In this document: piece by piece, positions 8,981 through 19,168 of the stretch | Numbering within the stretch: position 1 is the first letter of the stretch | How the letters are laid out: each line of letters starts with the position of its first letter | Origin: a virus | Direction: 5' to 3' (one strand) | DNA: 64,000 nt | IMG/VR virus record: IMGVR_UViG_3300030103_003629 | Span: 32,462 to 96,461 of that record | Notes under the pieces: model-generated | The model's input: the letters and a program-made list of their open reading frames with translations, nothing else | What the model was told of the DNA's origin: nothing | The model's database searches: none | Translations under genes and position numbers: made by a program

Positions 8981-11900
8981 TATCTTTGAGATAGTTGAGT
9001 TTTAGTATTAACCATTTTAATAATCATATTAACTGGCCCTGATATATTTCTTTTTAAACTTATAAAGTTAGCATAATGTCTGAATCTTTTACGCTGTTCT
9101 CTTGGTTTTTGATAATCAATATTTGTAGCATTAAGCTCTCTTACATATCCATTTGGTTTAGTTAACCATATATGTCTTTCATTATAATTACCATTTAATA
9201 CAGTACTTCCTGGGATTACAGGAGCTGTTGGAGGATAACCTGCACCTATAGGAAACTCTCCTCTATCTTTAGTAATATCCCAGAATTGATTAAATCTATA
9301 TTTCTGTTCTTCTTTTGAGAATAGTATATCATATGAAGGATTAGCTACATTATACTTTGGATACTCTAAAGATAACGGTAAGTTATTTTTTGGCATTAAG
9401 TTTAAGTTTAATAAACCGGATACTTGCTCTGAATTATAAATCACAGCTTCATCAAAGTTAAAGTCTAATACATGAAACTGATCAAAACAATTATACTCTG
9501 CTCTTTTATAAGACTCTAATAAATATTCTACACTTTTTAATGTTCCTACATTTTGACCTGTAGATGCAACTAACTCTATTTCAAATGGATAGTTCTTACC
9601 ATAGTATTTACAATAGTCATTACAAACATTATTATGCTTCCATAACTGATTTCTTTTTGTAGTTACCCAAGTATTCTTTCCAGGCATCATTAAATCTGGA
9701 TGCCAATCATGGAAAGAAATAAACATCTTACTCTTAGGATCAAAGCTTATGGTCCATGAAGCATCATCAAAAATATTAGGATCTCCAAGTTTAAATTTAC
9801 CTGCTCTCCTGTCTTTTATTATAAACACATCTTTTGCAGAATCATAAGTAACTTGTCCAGTAAATTCTGGTTTAAGCTTATAGTCCTTCTTAGAAAAGTA
9901 TAAAAGTAAATTATCATTATCATATAATGTTTGACAACCAATGCCGCATATTGGATTATTAGTATAAGGATAATCTGGAAAATCTTGTAATAGCTGATAA
10001 GGTAAATAAGTATCAAACCACCATTTCATTCCATTCTGTGATATCTCATTTAATCCACTAGCATAAGAAAATATCTTACCTTGGTTTTGAGATATATAAA
10101 AGAATCCTGCTGGTGTAGATAATATAGATTTAGAATCTTGACAAGACCCGTATTCAAATGGTGCAGCTGCTACAGATATATTTTGAGGTGGTTGAGCAAA
10201 AAGTCCTCCATCTCCAATTGTAAGTTCTGTATTAGCATCAGTAGTAATAGTATCTACTCCTCTATATATTATTGGACTCTGATCATGGAAAGTAATAAAC
10301 ATACCACTTTTAGCAAAAGATTTAACACCACTAATTGTAGCCTTCATATCTTTATAGTTATTAACTAAGTATACTTTCCATGCATCTTTATATGAAGCAT
10401 CCTGCTGAGGTAATGAATAAATAATTCTATTTGGATAAGATTCATAACATAACTTAGCTATATCTGGATCATAGTTTCTATTCTGCAAGTTTCCTTGTGA
10501 AAAGTACTGAGTCCAAGCTTTTGAAATACTTAATGAATAATCATATAAGTAAGTATTATCTCTTGTTATAATTTGAGGATCCATATTGAACATACTTCTA
10601 TAATCAGTATATCTATATGGATCATAATGTTTTTCTGCAATATTGTTAGTTGTTTCTCTAAAGTCAACTAATACATCACTTTCTACAAAAAAGTCTCTTA
10701 TTGAAGATACTGATAAATAAAAGAAGGCATCTTTAACAGTAAATAATCCAGGACTATCTCCCTCCATTGAAGCAGTAGCATAATTATATTTACTACTAGA
10801 ATTTTTAAAATAATCAAGTTCATAAAAACCGCTAGGAAGCGCACCTGTTCCTGGAGTACTAATACCAAAAAGATTTGTAGGCATTAAATTAAATGCTTCA
10901 TAACTAGTACTATTAGCCCAGAACTTAGGTTCATGAATCATTTGATATAATTTATAGTTATACTCAAATCCATCAGGTTGACCATATAACCAATCATAGA
11001 AAAAGAACATATTATTCTTTTCTGTATATCTATTTATAAAAGTATCTCCTCCAAATAGAACAGGAGTATTAGGTATTACATTTAGAAATAAAGGATTAGG
11101 ATCATCAGTACCACATATTGGACCTTCTGGAGAAAGTCTAAAATCTTTTTGTTCACAAGGTGTTATTGGTATTTGTTTAACAGAATTAAGCTGTCCATAT
11201 TGATTTTGTAATCTATATTTTAAACCTCCGTAATAACTTCCTATAGGTAAACTAAATGCATTTTCTTGAGGATCATCCATAGTTGGTAATGCTCCACTAG
11301 GTGAACCAGAAGGTGCACCAAATTGTTCTAGAGCTCCTAAAGTGGTTAATGAAAAATCTTCACCATCTAATAATTTAGGTCCAGTAAATTGTAATGCAGA
11401 AGGATGTCCGTAAGGACCTGTTTTAGTTCTTAAAGTTACATGACTGTTTCTTTTAAGATTATTTATTTTATATGATACACTACCTGATGCATTCTGATAT
11501 AAAGGTACATCTTGAAAAGTATTCTTAGTATAAAAACTATCTTCTATTTTAAATCTAGAAGTACTAGAAGTTTTTACAGCTTCCATATTATCATATAAAC
11601 CATGACACTTCATTTGAAGAGCGTATTGTCTAAATGGTGTAAGTGCTTTTATAAGTTTTGCAGTAACATCAGCACCTTCTGAAAAATAAAATGTTAAATG
11701 ATTTAAAGCACCTAAAGTTCTATTAAAAGGATCTAAATATGCATACTTAGGAAGTTCTACAGTATATAAGCTAGCTATTTGAGATTGACCAAGTTTTTTA
11801 GCATTTTGATTAAAAAACTTTATTAATGCTTTATTATATTTTGCAGCTTCTGTTCCTTCATATCCACTAATTAAAGCTTTAGCACCATCAAGCATAGCAC

Positions 11901-14364
11901 CACCACTATTATAATAATTACCAAAAAAAGTATTATAAGCAGTAGTACCAACTATGTTAGGACTAATTATAGGAACTGGTGGTTGATTTCTTAAAAGTCC
12001 ATAAGCTATTGCTTGTTGAGGATCATATGTATTAGGGTTTGGAGTTTGTGAGGTTGAAAGCTGTGGATCAAGAAGATATTTACCATAATCATCTGGTAAC
12101 TTTGGAGAGTTAATTGTTCTTTTACCTAATGTAGATACAATTGCTTCTGCTACTCCACCTAATATCATAGCTACAGCTGTAAAATCAGAAAGTAATTTTA
12201 CTTCAGGATGCTGATCAGGATAACAAAACTCTTGCTCAGAAAATCCTTTTATAACTCCATAAAGTTTTAACTCTGTGGTAGATAAATAAGGATTAGTAAA
12301 CATTGCATCAGGAGAATGAAATGATATTATATCTGATGGAATTTCTTGATGCACTAATCCATCTTGATCAGGCACTTTAATAAAAGGATCATTATATCGG
12401 TAATTCTGATCACTAAGAGTTCCAAAATTAAGGTATGGTTTTATTGTATTAAAAGGATAATTTGCGTAAAGTCCAGTTCTTCCTTTTTTAGCAGAACCCT
12501 TAAGCTCATACGTTCTATAGTTATTAATCATTCCCTTTGCAACTATAGATTTATTACCTTCTCTAGAACCTCTTAATATCTCATAACCTACTATACCTTC
12601 AATATCTTTTCCTGTATTATCTTTTGGATAAGCTATATTTTCAAAGTATACACCCATTAATCTAATTTTTAAATCATCAGCATTTGTACCACCTAAAGGA
12701 TTAGGTTTAAAATGCATAGTCTCATTTAATAAACTATTATCAGGAAATTTATGATGTCTTATTTTCTTACCACATAAATCATTATTAGGATCTGATTGAT
12801 ATGTCCAGCAATGACTAGATGAATTCCATACATTAGGTTTTTTATCAGGATATATTTCTTCTGACTCCCAGTAACCCATATCTCCAGAAGCTATGATTTC
12901 TCCACCATCATCTAGAGTAGTACTTAAATTTGGATTTAAAGCTCCAGCACTAGCAGTATTATATACTTCATATATTTTTTCTGTAGAATCTAAGGTTTCT
13001 AAATCTTGAATTCCATCCGTTTCTTCATATTGTCCAGGTATTCCAGGAATAACAAAATCTCTTGGAGGTCTTCCAGGAATATGATAGGACGCAGATTTAT
13101 CACCTGTATCATAAACCCATCTAATAAAAAAGCAATACACTTCATCTCTTAAGTAACTACCTTTATATCCTCCATCTACATAGTATGTAGCAGGATATTC
13201 TACAGATGCCCACTTAGCTCTAATTAAATTAGCTAGCGGTTGATAATTAAAATCAAACTTTCCAGTAGGAGCTACTCTAAGTAAATAACTATTTACTTTC
13301 TCCATAGAATTAGATTTCTCATATACAACAGATTGAAGAGGTATATTTTCTTTAGGTACAGATATTAGATCTGATTGTAATAAATCAATTGTTACTCTAG
13401 ATGTTTTTGTAGAATAAAATCCAACTTGTTTTGCAACTATTCCTTGATTTATATTCTGAACTACTACTAATACAAACTCATCAAAGTTTTCATCATCAGC
13501 GGATATCTCAATTTCTAAAGAATTCTTAGAATCATCCTCATGCCATAAAGGCTGAGTATTACTAGGTGAAAAATAATCTGTTACCTTTTGACCTTTAACA
13601 GTATATGCTATTACTGCAAAGTAAGTTCCGTTTCTTAGTGTTCCTCCTGATACTCCTGGTTTTACTTTAACACATGGAGTTTTCATTAGAGGAGCTAGTC
13701 TTATCTTTGGACAATCTAAATTAGGTAAATCTGTACATATAATACAAGTAGCTGGTGGACAATCTTGTTTCCATTCTACACCGGGCCAAAGAATTTTATT
13801 AACACCATCCGTATAATAATTTATATCACCTTGACCAATAAAAGTAAATGTACTATCTGGCCAAGTTTCAGGATCTCCTATATTTAAAAATCTATCAGGA
13901 TTTAATCCATCACACCAATATACTTGCCAAGTGCAATCTTCCATTTCTCTGGCAGCCCCATCAATAAGATATCTTTTATCAAACTTTAAACAAGCATCTT
14001 GTACTATTTCTCTATATCTACAACTATCTTCTTCAAATAAACCTATTTCAGACATAGTTGCTGTGTCAGCCGCATTATGACCAACAGTATATATAATCCA
14101 TTTATCTGCATAAAGATGTACAGTTCCTATAATAAATCTATCAGGAAAGGTGTTAGTCATTGTCTTACCGGCTGTAGCACAAAGTTGATTTGAAGATGCA
14201 TTAGATATAGTACCTTGATTTCCCTCAATAGTATTGTTAGTTGCATTACGGGCATGTGTCCACATACCATTTTGTAAATATGTAAAGTCTGAGTCTTTGT
14301 TAAGACCTTTTACAAAACTATGAGTTTGTACATCTGAAGTATTAGGAAGTCTTCTCTTTGCCAT
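8980..14364 (-). CDS. Muzzle-like tail protein (1794 residues)
   Basis: This very long protein starts MAKRRLPNTSDVQTHSFVKG and then has GLNKDSDFTYLQNGMWTHARN, the kind of N-terminus found in the large tail/muzzle proteins of crAss-like phages. It is rich in Gly, Asn, Tyr and Pro with predicted beta structure throughout, and Cys pairs in the first 250 residues (for example ATCIICTDLPNLDC). There is no signal peptide, and no membrane segment is obvious. It lies immediately downstream of the two ring-protein genes (12-base gap) and directly upstream of the cargo-like gene. This is the order expected if it caps the end of a short tail and gates cargo release. The assignment rests on size, N-terminal pattern and gene order. 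A generic tail tubular or tail-tip protein is the alternative. Confidence 0.7.
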   Translation of the reverse strand: MAKRRLPNTSDVQTHSFVKGLNKDSDFTYLQNGMWTHARNATNNTIEGNQGTISNASSNQLCATAGKTMTNTFPDRFIIGTVHLYADKWIIYTVGHNAADTATMSEIGLFEEDSCRYREIVQDACLKFDKRYLIDGAAREMEDCTWQVYWCDGLNPDRFLNIGDPETWPDSTFTFIGQGDINYYTDGVNKILWPGVEWKQDCPPATCIICTDLPNLDCPKIRLAPLMKTPCVKVKPGVSGGTLRNGTYFAVIAYTVKGQKVTDYFSPSNTQPLWHEDDSKNSLEIEISADDENFDEFVLVVVQNINQGIVAKQVGFYSTKTSRVTIDLLQSDLISVPKENIPLQSVVYEKSNSMEKVNSYLLRVAPTGKFDFNYQPLANLIRAKWASVEYPATYYVDGGYKGSYLRDEVYCFFIRWVYDTGDKSASYHIPGRPPRDFVIPGIPGQYEETDGIQDLETLDSTEKIYEVYNTASAGALNPNLSTTLDDGGEIIASGDMGYWESEEIYPDKKPNVWNSSSHCWTYQSDPNNDLCGKKIRHHKFPDNSLLNETMHFKPNPLGGTNADDLKIRLMGVYFENIAYPKDNTGKDIEGIVGYEILRGSREGNKSIVAKGMINNYRTYELKGSAKKGRTGLYANYPFNTIKPYLNFGTLSDQNYRYNDPFIKVPDQDGLVHQEIPSDIISFHSPDAMFTNPYLSTTELKLYGVIKGFSEQEFCYPDQHPEVKLLSDFTAVAMILGGVAEAIVSTLGKRTINSPKLPDDYGKYLLDPQLSTSQTPNPNTYDPQQAIAYGLLRNQPPVPIISPNIVGTTAYNTFFGNYYNSGGAMLDGAKALISGYEGTEAAKYNKALIKFFNQNAKKLGQSQIASLYTVELPKYAYLDPFNRTLGALNHLTFYFSEGADVTAKLIKALTPFRQYALQMKCHGLYDNMEAVKTSSTSRFKIEDSFYTKNTFQDVPLYQNASGSVSYKINNLKRNSHVTLRTKTGPYGHPSALQFTGPKLLDGEDFSLTTLGALEQFGAPSGSPSGALPTMDDPQENAFSLPIGSYYGGLKYRLQNQYGQLNSVKQIPITPCEQKDFRLSPEGPICGTDDPNPLFLNVIPNTPVLFGGDTFINRYTEKNNMFFFYDWLYGQPDGFEYNYKLYQMIHEPKFWANSTSYEAFNLMPTNLFGISTPGTGALPSGFYELDYFKNSSSKYNYATASMEGDSPGLFTVKDAFFYLSVSSIRDFFVESDVLVDFRETTNNIAEKHYDPYRYTDYRSMFNMDPQIITRDNTYLYDYSLSISKAWTQYFSQGNLQNRNYDPDIAKLCYESYPNRIIYSLPQQDASYKDAWKVYLVNNYKDMKATISGVKSFAKSGMFITFHDQSPIIYRGVDTITTDANTELTIGDGGLFAQPPQNISVAAAPFEYGSCQDSKSILSTPAGFFYISQNQGKIFSYASGLNEISQNGMKWWFDTYLPYQLLQDFPDYPYTNNPICGIGCQTLYDNDNLLLYFSKKDYKLKPEFTGQVTYDSAKDVFIIKDRRAGKFKLGDPNIFDDASWTISFDPKSKMFISFHDWHPDLMMPGKNTWVTTKRNQLWKHNNVCNDYCKYYGKNYPFEIELVASTGQNVGTLKSVEYLLESYKRAEYNCFDQFHVLDFNFDEAVIYNSEQVSGLLNLNLMPKNNLPLSLEYPKYNVANPSYDILFSKEEQKYRFNQFWDITKDRGEFPIGAGYPPTAPVIPGSTVLNGNYNERHIWLTKPNGYVRELNATNIDYQKPREQRKRFRHYANFISLKRNISGPVNMIIKMVNTKTQLSQR

Positions 14365-14376
14365 TTGAAATAACTA

Positions 14377-15348
14377 TTAGCTTTTAAACATATCATAATA
14401 CTTGGAATACATTGCTTTTCTATTTGCCCAATGTAATTTTTCAAGCTCTTTAAAGTTAGGCATATTAACCACACTTAATGCATTATTTCTAGCAGGTCTT
14501 AATTTTTGTTCTACTAATTGCATTCTTTGAGCTACATCTTCACCATTAATATATAAGTTTTCTAGAATTCTAGATTTAATAGCATATTCATAATATTCAT
14601 TTAGTAATGGATGATCAGGTACTAATAGATTACCTTCTTCATCTTCCATTTCTCCTTGATAGCTTAAATAAACTTTTCCAGTGGTAAAACTGGTAAATAA
14701 AAAGCCATCTCTTATCCATCCTTCATTTGTAGCATTTGAGTATAAGTTAGGACATTCTGAATCTATTCTTCTACTAGATCTCATTCTTAATGGTAAAAGA
14801 TTTCTAGAAACATATGCATTACCACCAGCTACAATTTGTATAAGTTCATACTTATCATTCTTACAATTTGTAAATACTCTTGGTTTAATACAAGTATCTC
14901 CATATACTCCAACTGACTTGTTTAGATCTACATTAGAAGGAAGACATCCTGCAGCTGTAGATTGACAAGGATTTGAATTACAAGCAGAACAATTTACAGT
15001 AGGAGCTGCACATGGATCTGTAGATGCAGGAGTTTCTGTATAAGGTACTTCTTGTATATTAGTTCCTCCTATATCATAACCTACAGTTTTAATAAAGTCT
15101 CCACATATATAAGCTAAATTAAGTGTATCAAAATTATCAGGTAATTTTACTTTACCATGACACACATCTAGTATAACTTCATTTGTTTGATTGATTCTTA
15201 ACCCAAGATCATAATTTACTTTTCTAGCTATTTTAATTAACTGTTGAGGCTCTATCTTATTTTCTAAGGCAAGTCCCGTCATATCAACTGAAACATCTTC
15301 TATAAGCTGATCATAGGTTCTATATTTAAGTGTATAATTCTGATCCAT
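14377..15348 (-). CDS. Ring/tail tubular protein (crAss-like)
   Basis: 323 residues. The N-terminus, YRTYDQLIEDVSVDMTGLALENKIEPQQLIKIARKVNYDLGLRI, is the helical pattern I associate with crAss-like ring proteins that stack below the portal. A Cys-rich insert (about residues 108-160, including CSACNSNPC) is unusual for the family and may bind metal or form disulphides. The start ATG at 15348 overlaps the stop of the 224-residue ring-like gene, so the two are probably translationally coupled. The function, building the short tail barrel, is inferred from the family pattern and from the muzzle gene following. Confidence 0.65.
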   Translation of the reverse strand: MDQNYTLKYRTYDQLIEDVSVDMTGLALENKIEPQQLIKIARKVNYDLGLRINQTNEVILDVCHGKVKLPDNFDTLNLAYICGDFIKTVGYDIGGTNIQEVPYTETPASTDPCAAPTVNCSACNSNPCQSTAAGCLPSNVDLNKSVGVYGDTCIKPRVFTNCKNDKYELIQIVAGGNAYVSRNLLPLRMRSSRRIDSECPNLYSNATNEGWIRDGFLFTSFTTGKVYLSYQGEMEDEEGNLLVPDHPLLNEYYEYAIKSRILENLYINGEDVAQRMQLVEQKLRPARNNALSVVNMPNFKELEKLHWANRKAMYSKYYDMFKS

Positions 15349-16022
15349 TATCTAAGAACATTTTGATTATCATCTGCACCATTTGCTGGTACTTTCATAG
15401 TAGTAGTTAATTCTTGTATAACCATTTGCTCTACTTCAGCATACAAATATTCAGGAATACCCATTTGCTCATTTTGTCTTAAAGAGCATTTAGCAGGATC
15501 ATCATCACAAAGAAATGGAGCTATGCTTCCTTCAAAAGCTCCTTCTACTCTAACTGCATCCCATTCTAAATTTGGAAAATATAAATATCCATTTAAAAAC
15601 CAAAAGTAAAACCTATTGTTATATTTAAATGAAGTTAGTTTTGTCATTGATGTATATGTACCTGGATCAGTTCTATATAATTCAATTGATCCATCAAGTG
15701 AAGAAACTGTTCTAATTACAGGCCCATTTAATGCATCAAGAAATCCAGGCATTTTATATCTAGATCTTTTTATTATACATCCTGATTGTATTCCTGCACA
15801 AGAAGCTTCTATTTTATCTACTTCAACAAGTTCTACATTTGGAAGAACATTAAATATAGAACTTAATTTCATAAGTCTATTATTAACATCTTCTCTTTTT
15901 ATTAAAGCTTGTGCATATTTAATAATAGCATAGTAGATAGTTCTATCAGTTAAGAAAGGATCTTCTTTAACTGCTTTAAGAACATTTCTTACTCTTGATA
16001 TTACTTGTCCTACCGTGGTCAT
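15348..16022 (-). CDS. Ring/connector protein (crAss-like, P22 gp4-like role)
   Basis: 224 residues: an N-terminal helical segment VGQVISRVRNVLKAVKEDPFLTDRTIYYAIIKYAQALIKRE, a beta-rich middle, and a C-terminal helix IPEYLYAEVEQMVIQELTTT. This helix-beta-helix layout and the position next to another ring gene fit the head-tail connector proteins that attach to the portal. It overlaps the upstream 178-residue gene by 4 bases and the downstream ring gene by 1 base, which supports assembly as one complex. Confidence 0.6.
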   Translation of the reverse strand: MTTVGQVISRVRNVLKAVKEDPFLTDRTIYYAIIKYAQALIKREDVNNRLMKLSSIFNVLPNVELVEVDKIEASCAGIQSGCIIKRSRYKMPGFLDALNGPVIRTVSSLDGSIELYRTDPGTYTSMTKLTSFKYNNRFYFWFLNGYLYFPNLEWDAVRVEGAFEGSIAPFLCDDDPAKCSLRQNEQMGIPEYLYAEVEQMVIQELTTTMKVPANGADDNQNVLR

Positions 16023-16555
16023 ATATCTTTATTTAATATGTTATTATCATAGAGAGCCCTAACTTTTTTTGTAGGTTCTATTTCCATATATATGGGCCAA
16101 TTATCAGAATATGCTTTAGATACATTTCTTTTAAATCCTCTACATGCATCAAATCCCCAATACTCTCTATGTTTAAATTGATACTTAGGAGCGTAGTTAC
16201 TATAGAATATTTTAGCAAGTTTTCCATCTGTTTCCCAGTTCTTGTTTCTTACCTTTATTCCATACTTAATTGACTTTCCTAAATCAATATTATTTTCACT
16301 ATTAGTTTTACAAGTACCAATAAAAATCCATCCTAAACTTTCTGGAAGTTCAACTCCATCTCTATTGTTTATAACCTCCTGACAAACAGATCTATTAAAG
16401 CTTTTTATAATTTGGTATATCTCAGATGTTTTCTTTTCTTTATACTCCGGATACTTTTTAAAAAATCTTTTATAAAAATCATCATTTATTATATGATGTA
16501 CTTTTTTTCTATATCTTGGTGCTTTTAAGTCAGGTTTATTAAAACTTTTATCCAT
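16019..16555 (-). CDS. Conserved structural-module protein, function unknown
   Basis: 178 residues, very basic and aromatic. It begins MDKSFNKPDLKAPRYRKKVHH and contains LPESLGWIFIGTCKT and KHREYWGFDACRGFKRNVSKAY. Similar-looking proteins sit beside ring genes in other crAss-like genomes, but I do not know their role. It opens the ring-muzzle-cargo operon: a candidate late promoter motif lies 13 bases upstream and a terminator separates it from the preceding adhesin-like genes. The high positive charge suggests contact with DNA or an acidic partner. That is inference only. Confidence 0.6.
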   Translation of the reverse strand: MDKSFNKPDLKAPRYRKKVHHIINDDFYKRFFKKYPEYKEKKTSEIYQIIKSFNRSVCQEVINNRDGVELPESLGWIFIGTCKTNSENNIDLGKSIKYGIKVRNKNWETDGKLAKIFYSNYAPKYQFKHREYWGFDACRGFKRNVSKAYSDNWPIYMEIEPTKKVRALYDNNILNKDI

Positions 16556-16568
16556 ACTACTTATTAAT

Positions 16569-16579
16569 TAATATACTAA
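16569..16579 (-). promoter_or_regulatory. Candidate late promoter motif (site B)
   Basis: Exact TTAGTATATTA on the minus strand, 13 bases before the start of the 178-residue gene and downstream (in the direction of transcription) of a strong terminator. It therefore sits where a new operon should begin. Confidence 0.55.
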
Positions 16580-16612
16580 ATTTAAATGAGTTTAACAAGT
16601 ATAAAGATAAGA

Positions 16613-16642
16613 TAAAAAACAAAACCCTCACTTGTGTGAGGG
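16613..16642 (-). terminator. Intrinsic terminator after the 183-residue gene
   Basis: On the minus strand CCCTCAC-ACAA-GTGAGGG forms a perfect 7-bp stem followed by TTTTGTTTTTT. It lies 46 bases after the stop of the 183-residue Cys-rich gene and ahead of late promoter motif B. Confidence 0.8.
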
Positions 16643-16687
16643 CTTCATCCTTGTTAGTCACAGAACCAACAAAACTGCGACATGTCT

Positions 16688-17239
16688 TTATCCAATTACT
16701 ATAGCTCTTACTTTATCATAAAAAGAACCACTAGATAATGTTATTGTAATGTCTCCTGTACTACCATTTATTGTAATATCAGTTGTAGCTTCAGCTGTCA
16801 TTCTTTTCCAAGTTGCTGTAGCTATAGTATAGTAGTAAACATCTATTGTAAAATCTACCTTATCTTGTAGAGGAGTTAGTCCCGCATTAGGAATAAAACA
16901 ACCATCTTTTAAACCATTACAAACAGTTAATTCAGCTTGTGTAATAGTTATAGGAGTTCCTGCTCCTGTGGTAATTAACTCATTCCATTCTTTAATAAAC
17001 TTATTAGTGGTGCTAGAACATATTAATGATATAATATTTGCAAGAGCTCTATCCATAAAAGTATTTTGAGGAACTATCACATTAGTACCACATGCTAATT
17101 CATCACCAGTATATCTAGTGCATTTTGCATCTACTACTTCTGAGCATTGCACATCTTCTACACATGCCTCTGGATCTGGACAAGGGGCTGGAGATGGTAA
17201 AAATTTATCATCGCATCCACATTTTTCACAATTTGTCAT
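16688..17239 (-). CDS. Small Cys-rich tail/adhesion-type protein
   Basis: 183 residues. The N-terminus is Cys/Pro-rich (CEKCGCDDKFLPSPAPCPDPEAC), then AKCTRYTGDELACGTNVIVPQNTFMDRALANIISLIC. That pattern (Cys - aromatic-x-Gly - Cys - short acidic/hydrophobic helix - Cys) is a shorter version of the one in the preceding gene (17260-19137). The C-terminal half is beta-rich with Thr/Ile repeats, as in fibre or decoration domains. It is the last gene before a terminator. Function unknown; an adhesin or tail-surface protein is the likeliest role. Confidence 0.6.
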   Translation of the reverse strand: MTNCEKCGCDDKFLPSPAPCPDPEACVEDVQCSEVVDAKCTRYTGDELACGTNVIVPQNTFMDRALANIISLICSSTTNKFIKEWNELITTGAGTPITITQAELTVCNGLKDGCFIPNAGLTPLQDKVDFTIDVYYYTIATATWKRMTAEATTDITINGSTGDITITLSSGSFYDKVRAIVIG

Positions 17240-17259
17240 TTTCTAATTTTTTAATTTAT

Positions 17260-19137
17260 TTAAGGACACACTTTAGATGGTTGAATATCTGTAGTACATG
17301 GATCTATAAAACAAGTTAACCCGTCTAAACAAAATTTAAATCCACCTACTTCATCAGGTTTAGAAGCATCTAATGCAAAAGGGTAATCAGCATAACCTCC
17401 AGAACCATCAGACTGTGTACCAAATCCTAATCCTATTCCTGTTGCTACAGCTGAACCATTACTCCATGTAGTTGGAGTAGTTCCTGAAGCAATAAATGTT
17501 TGTCCTGTTGCATTATCCGCTGCACCAACATTAGTAAAGACATCACCTGGTTCAAAATTTACTATTGTATATAACTGACCAGCTACAAGAGTACCTGAAG
17601 TTTGATAAGAAGGTTGAGTTCCTATTGCATTACTATGTAAGTTTCCTATTGGAACTTGATTATAGTTAGGAATAGTTTTTCCATTTTGTGCATTAGTGGT
17701 TATAAAGTTAGCAGCTGATGCACCATCATATGATGCTGTATCTGCAATATTACTCTCTAATACGTTTAATGCTTTATAATATAATCTTTTATCTGTTGAC
17801 ATATATACTTCCATAAAAGCTGTCATAAGAACAGTTCCTGTATCTACAGCTACTTGTCTTGTTGCTATTATGTTTCCTCCGCCTAAGCCTACTATATTTT
17901 GAAAAGTTGTACCAGTATCCATAATACTTGTAGGTACAACAGGATCATTTTCATTAAAATATACCACATTATCTACAGCAACAGCTCCTCCTGTAACTCC
18001 TAATGCAGTATTGTTTCTGGCAACTGTTCTATATGTGTCTACATTTGTCATAGCTTGTACTCCACCTGCTCCATCAGATAATGGAATAAAAACATCTCCT
18101 CTAAAATGAACTACATTACCAATTCTTCTTGCTTGAGGTGCACCAACTGTACCACCTTGATGACCAAAACCTGATAAATCCTTCCATCCAGTATCTACTA
18201 ATTTAGCACTAAGTGTAACACCCATATCACCATTAGCAGCGTCAAGAGTTGCTGTTAAATCAATAGTATTAGTATCTGTTACTTTAATTTCATAAGTTGC
18301 TAAAAAAGCATAAGTATCACATAACGCAATCCATATATTATTAATAGCAGATGCCATTGTGATGTTACTTGCATCAGTAATCCAGCTTCCTGCATATTTT
18401 GTAATCATGTCCTGACCTGATGCAGAAGAGAGAGCTATATTAGCATCTAATATACACTTTCTAGATATTGCATCTGTAATTGTCGTATTACCACCTGTTA
18501 ATGTTCTAAAAGAACAATAACCATAAGTTGAATCATTAACTAAAGCAGTAAGAATATCAGTCAATGTATGAGATGTTCCTAATGCAACAGTACTACTTAA
18601 ATCGCACCCTACTGTAAACTTAGGCATAGTAAAACTAGGAGCTGGAGCATTTTCTAATGCATCAACTCTAATATCTAAACTATTAATTTGATTTTGAAGT
18701 AAGCTTATATCACTTACTAATGAACATACTTTTTTAGCAATTAAAGTTACATAATCAGTAAGATTCATTGTAGTTTCTTCTCCTGTGATTAAACAGGATT
18801 CAATTGTCATAATACAACCCGTAGGACAATCACCAGTTGATGTGGTAGAATCTGTTGTACTTACACTTTCTAAAGCACAAATTCTTTCAATCAATAATTG
18901 AATTAGTTCCTCAAATTTTGCTGGAGGACATGTAGCTAAACTAAAACAAGAAAGATCATAACTGCTCACTTTTAATGAAGTCATGATTGTACAAAGTTCA
19001 GTAGCTAATTTACTAACAGTATCAGATATAGTATCTCCTGTACATAGATTTATACATGATATATCTGGTCCAGCCCAAATAACACAATTAGAGGACTGAG
19101 GTGAACAAGGAGCGTTATCAGCGTTAATAGGTTTCAT
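17260..19137 (-). CDS. Tail fibre/adhesin-like protein
   Basis: The frame opens at 19233, but the likely start is the ATG at 19137 (MKPINADNAPCSPQSSNC), because the longer version adds a hydrophobic extension lying inside the previous gene. About 625 residues. The N-terminal module has CVIWAGPDISCINLCTGDTISDTVSKLATELC, a pattern I recognise in Bacteroidota phage tail proteins, then further Cys-rich helices (residues about 60-160), a short coiled-coil with ISLLQNQINSLDIRVDALENA, and a long Thr/Gly/Ala-rich beta region with a hydrophobic GVAVDNVVYF-type core. The coiled-coil followed by beta structure suggests a trimeric fibre. The C-terminus is again Cys-rich (CLDGLTCFIDPC). It is sandwiched between the Cys-repeat protein and the small Cys-rich protein. 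Confidence 0.6.
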   Translation of the reverse strand: MKPINADNAPCSPQSSNCVIWAGPDISCINLCTGDTISDTVSKLATELCTIMTSLKVSSYDLSCFSLATCPPAKFEELIQLLIERICALESVSTTDSTTSTGDCPTGCIMTIESCLITGEETTMNLTDYVTLIAKKVCSLVSDISLLQNQINSLDIRVDALENAPAPSFTMPKFTVGCDLSSTVALGTSHTLTDILTALVNDSTYGYCSFRTLTGGNTTITDAISRKCILDANIALSSASGQDMITKYAGSWITDASNITMASAINNIWIALCDTYAFLATYEIKVTDTNTIDLTATLDAANGDMGVTLSAKLVDTGWKDLSGFGHQGGTVGAPQARRIGNVVHFRGDVFIPLSDGAGGVQAMTNVDTYRTVARNNTALGVTGGAVAVDNVVYFNENDPVVPTSIMDTGTTFQNIVGLGGGNIIATRQVAVDTGTVLMTAFMEVYMSTDKRLYYKALNVLESNIADTASYDGASAANFITTNAQNGKTIPNYNQVPIGNLHSNAIGTQPSYQTSGTLVAGQLYTIVNFEPGDVFTNVGAADNATGQTFIASGTTPTTWSNGSAVATGIGLGFGTQSDGSGGYADYPFALDASKPDEVGGFKFCLDGLTCFIDPCTTDIQPSKVCP

Positions 19138-19168
19138 AGTCTTTATATTTATAATATAGTTATAATTC

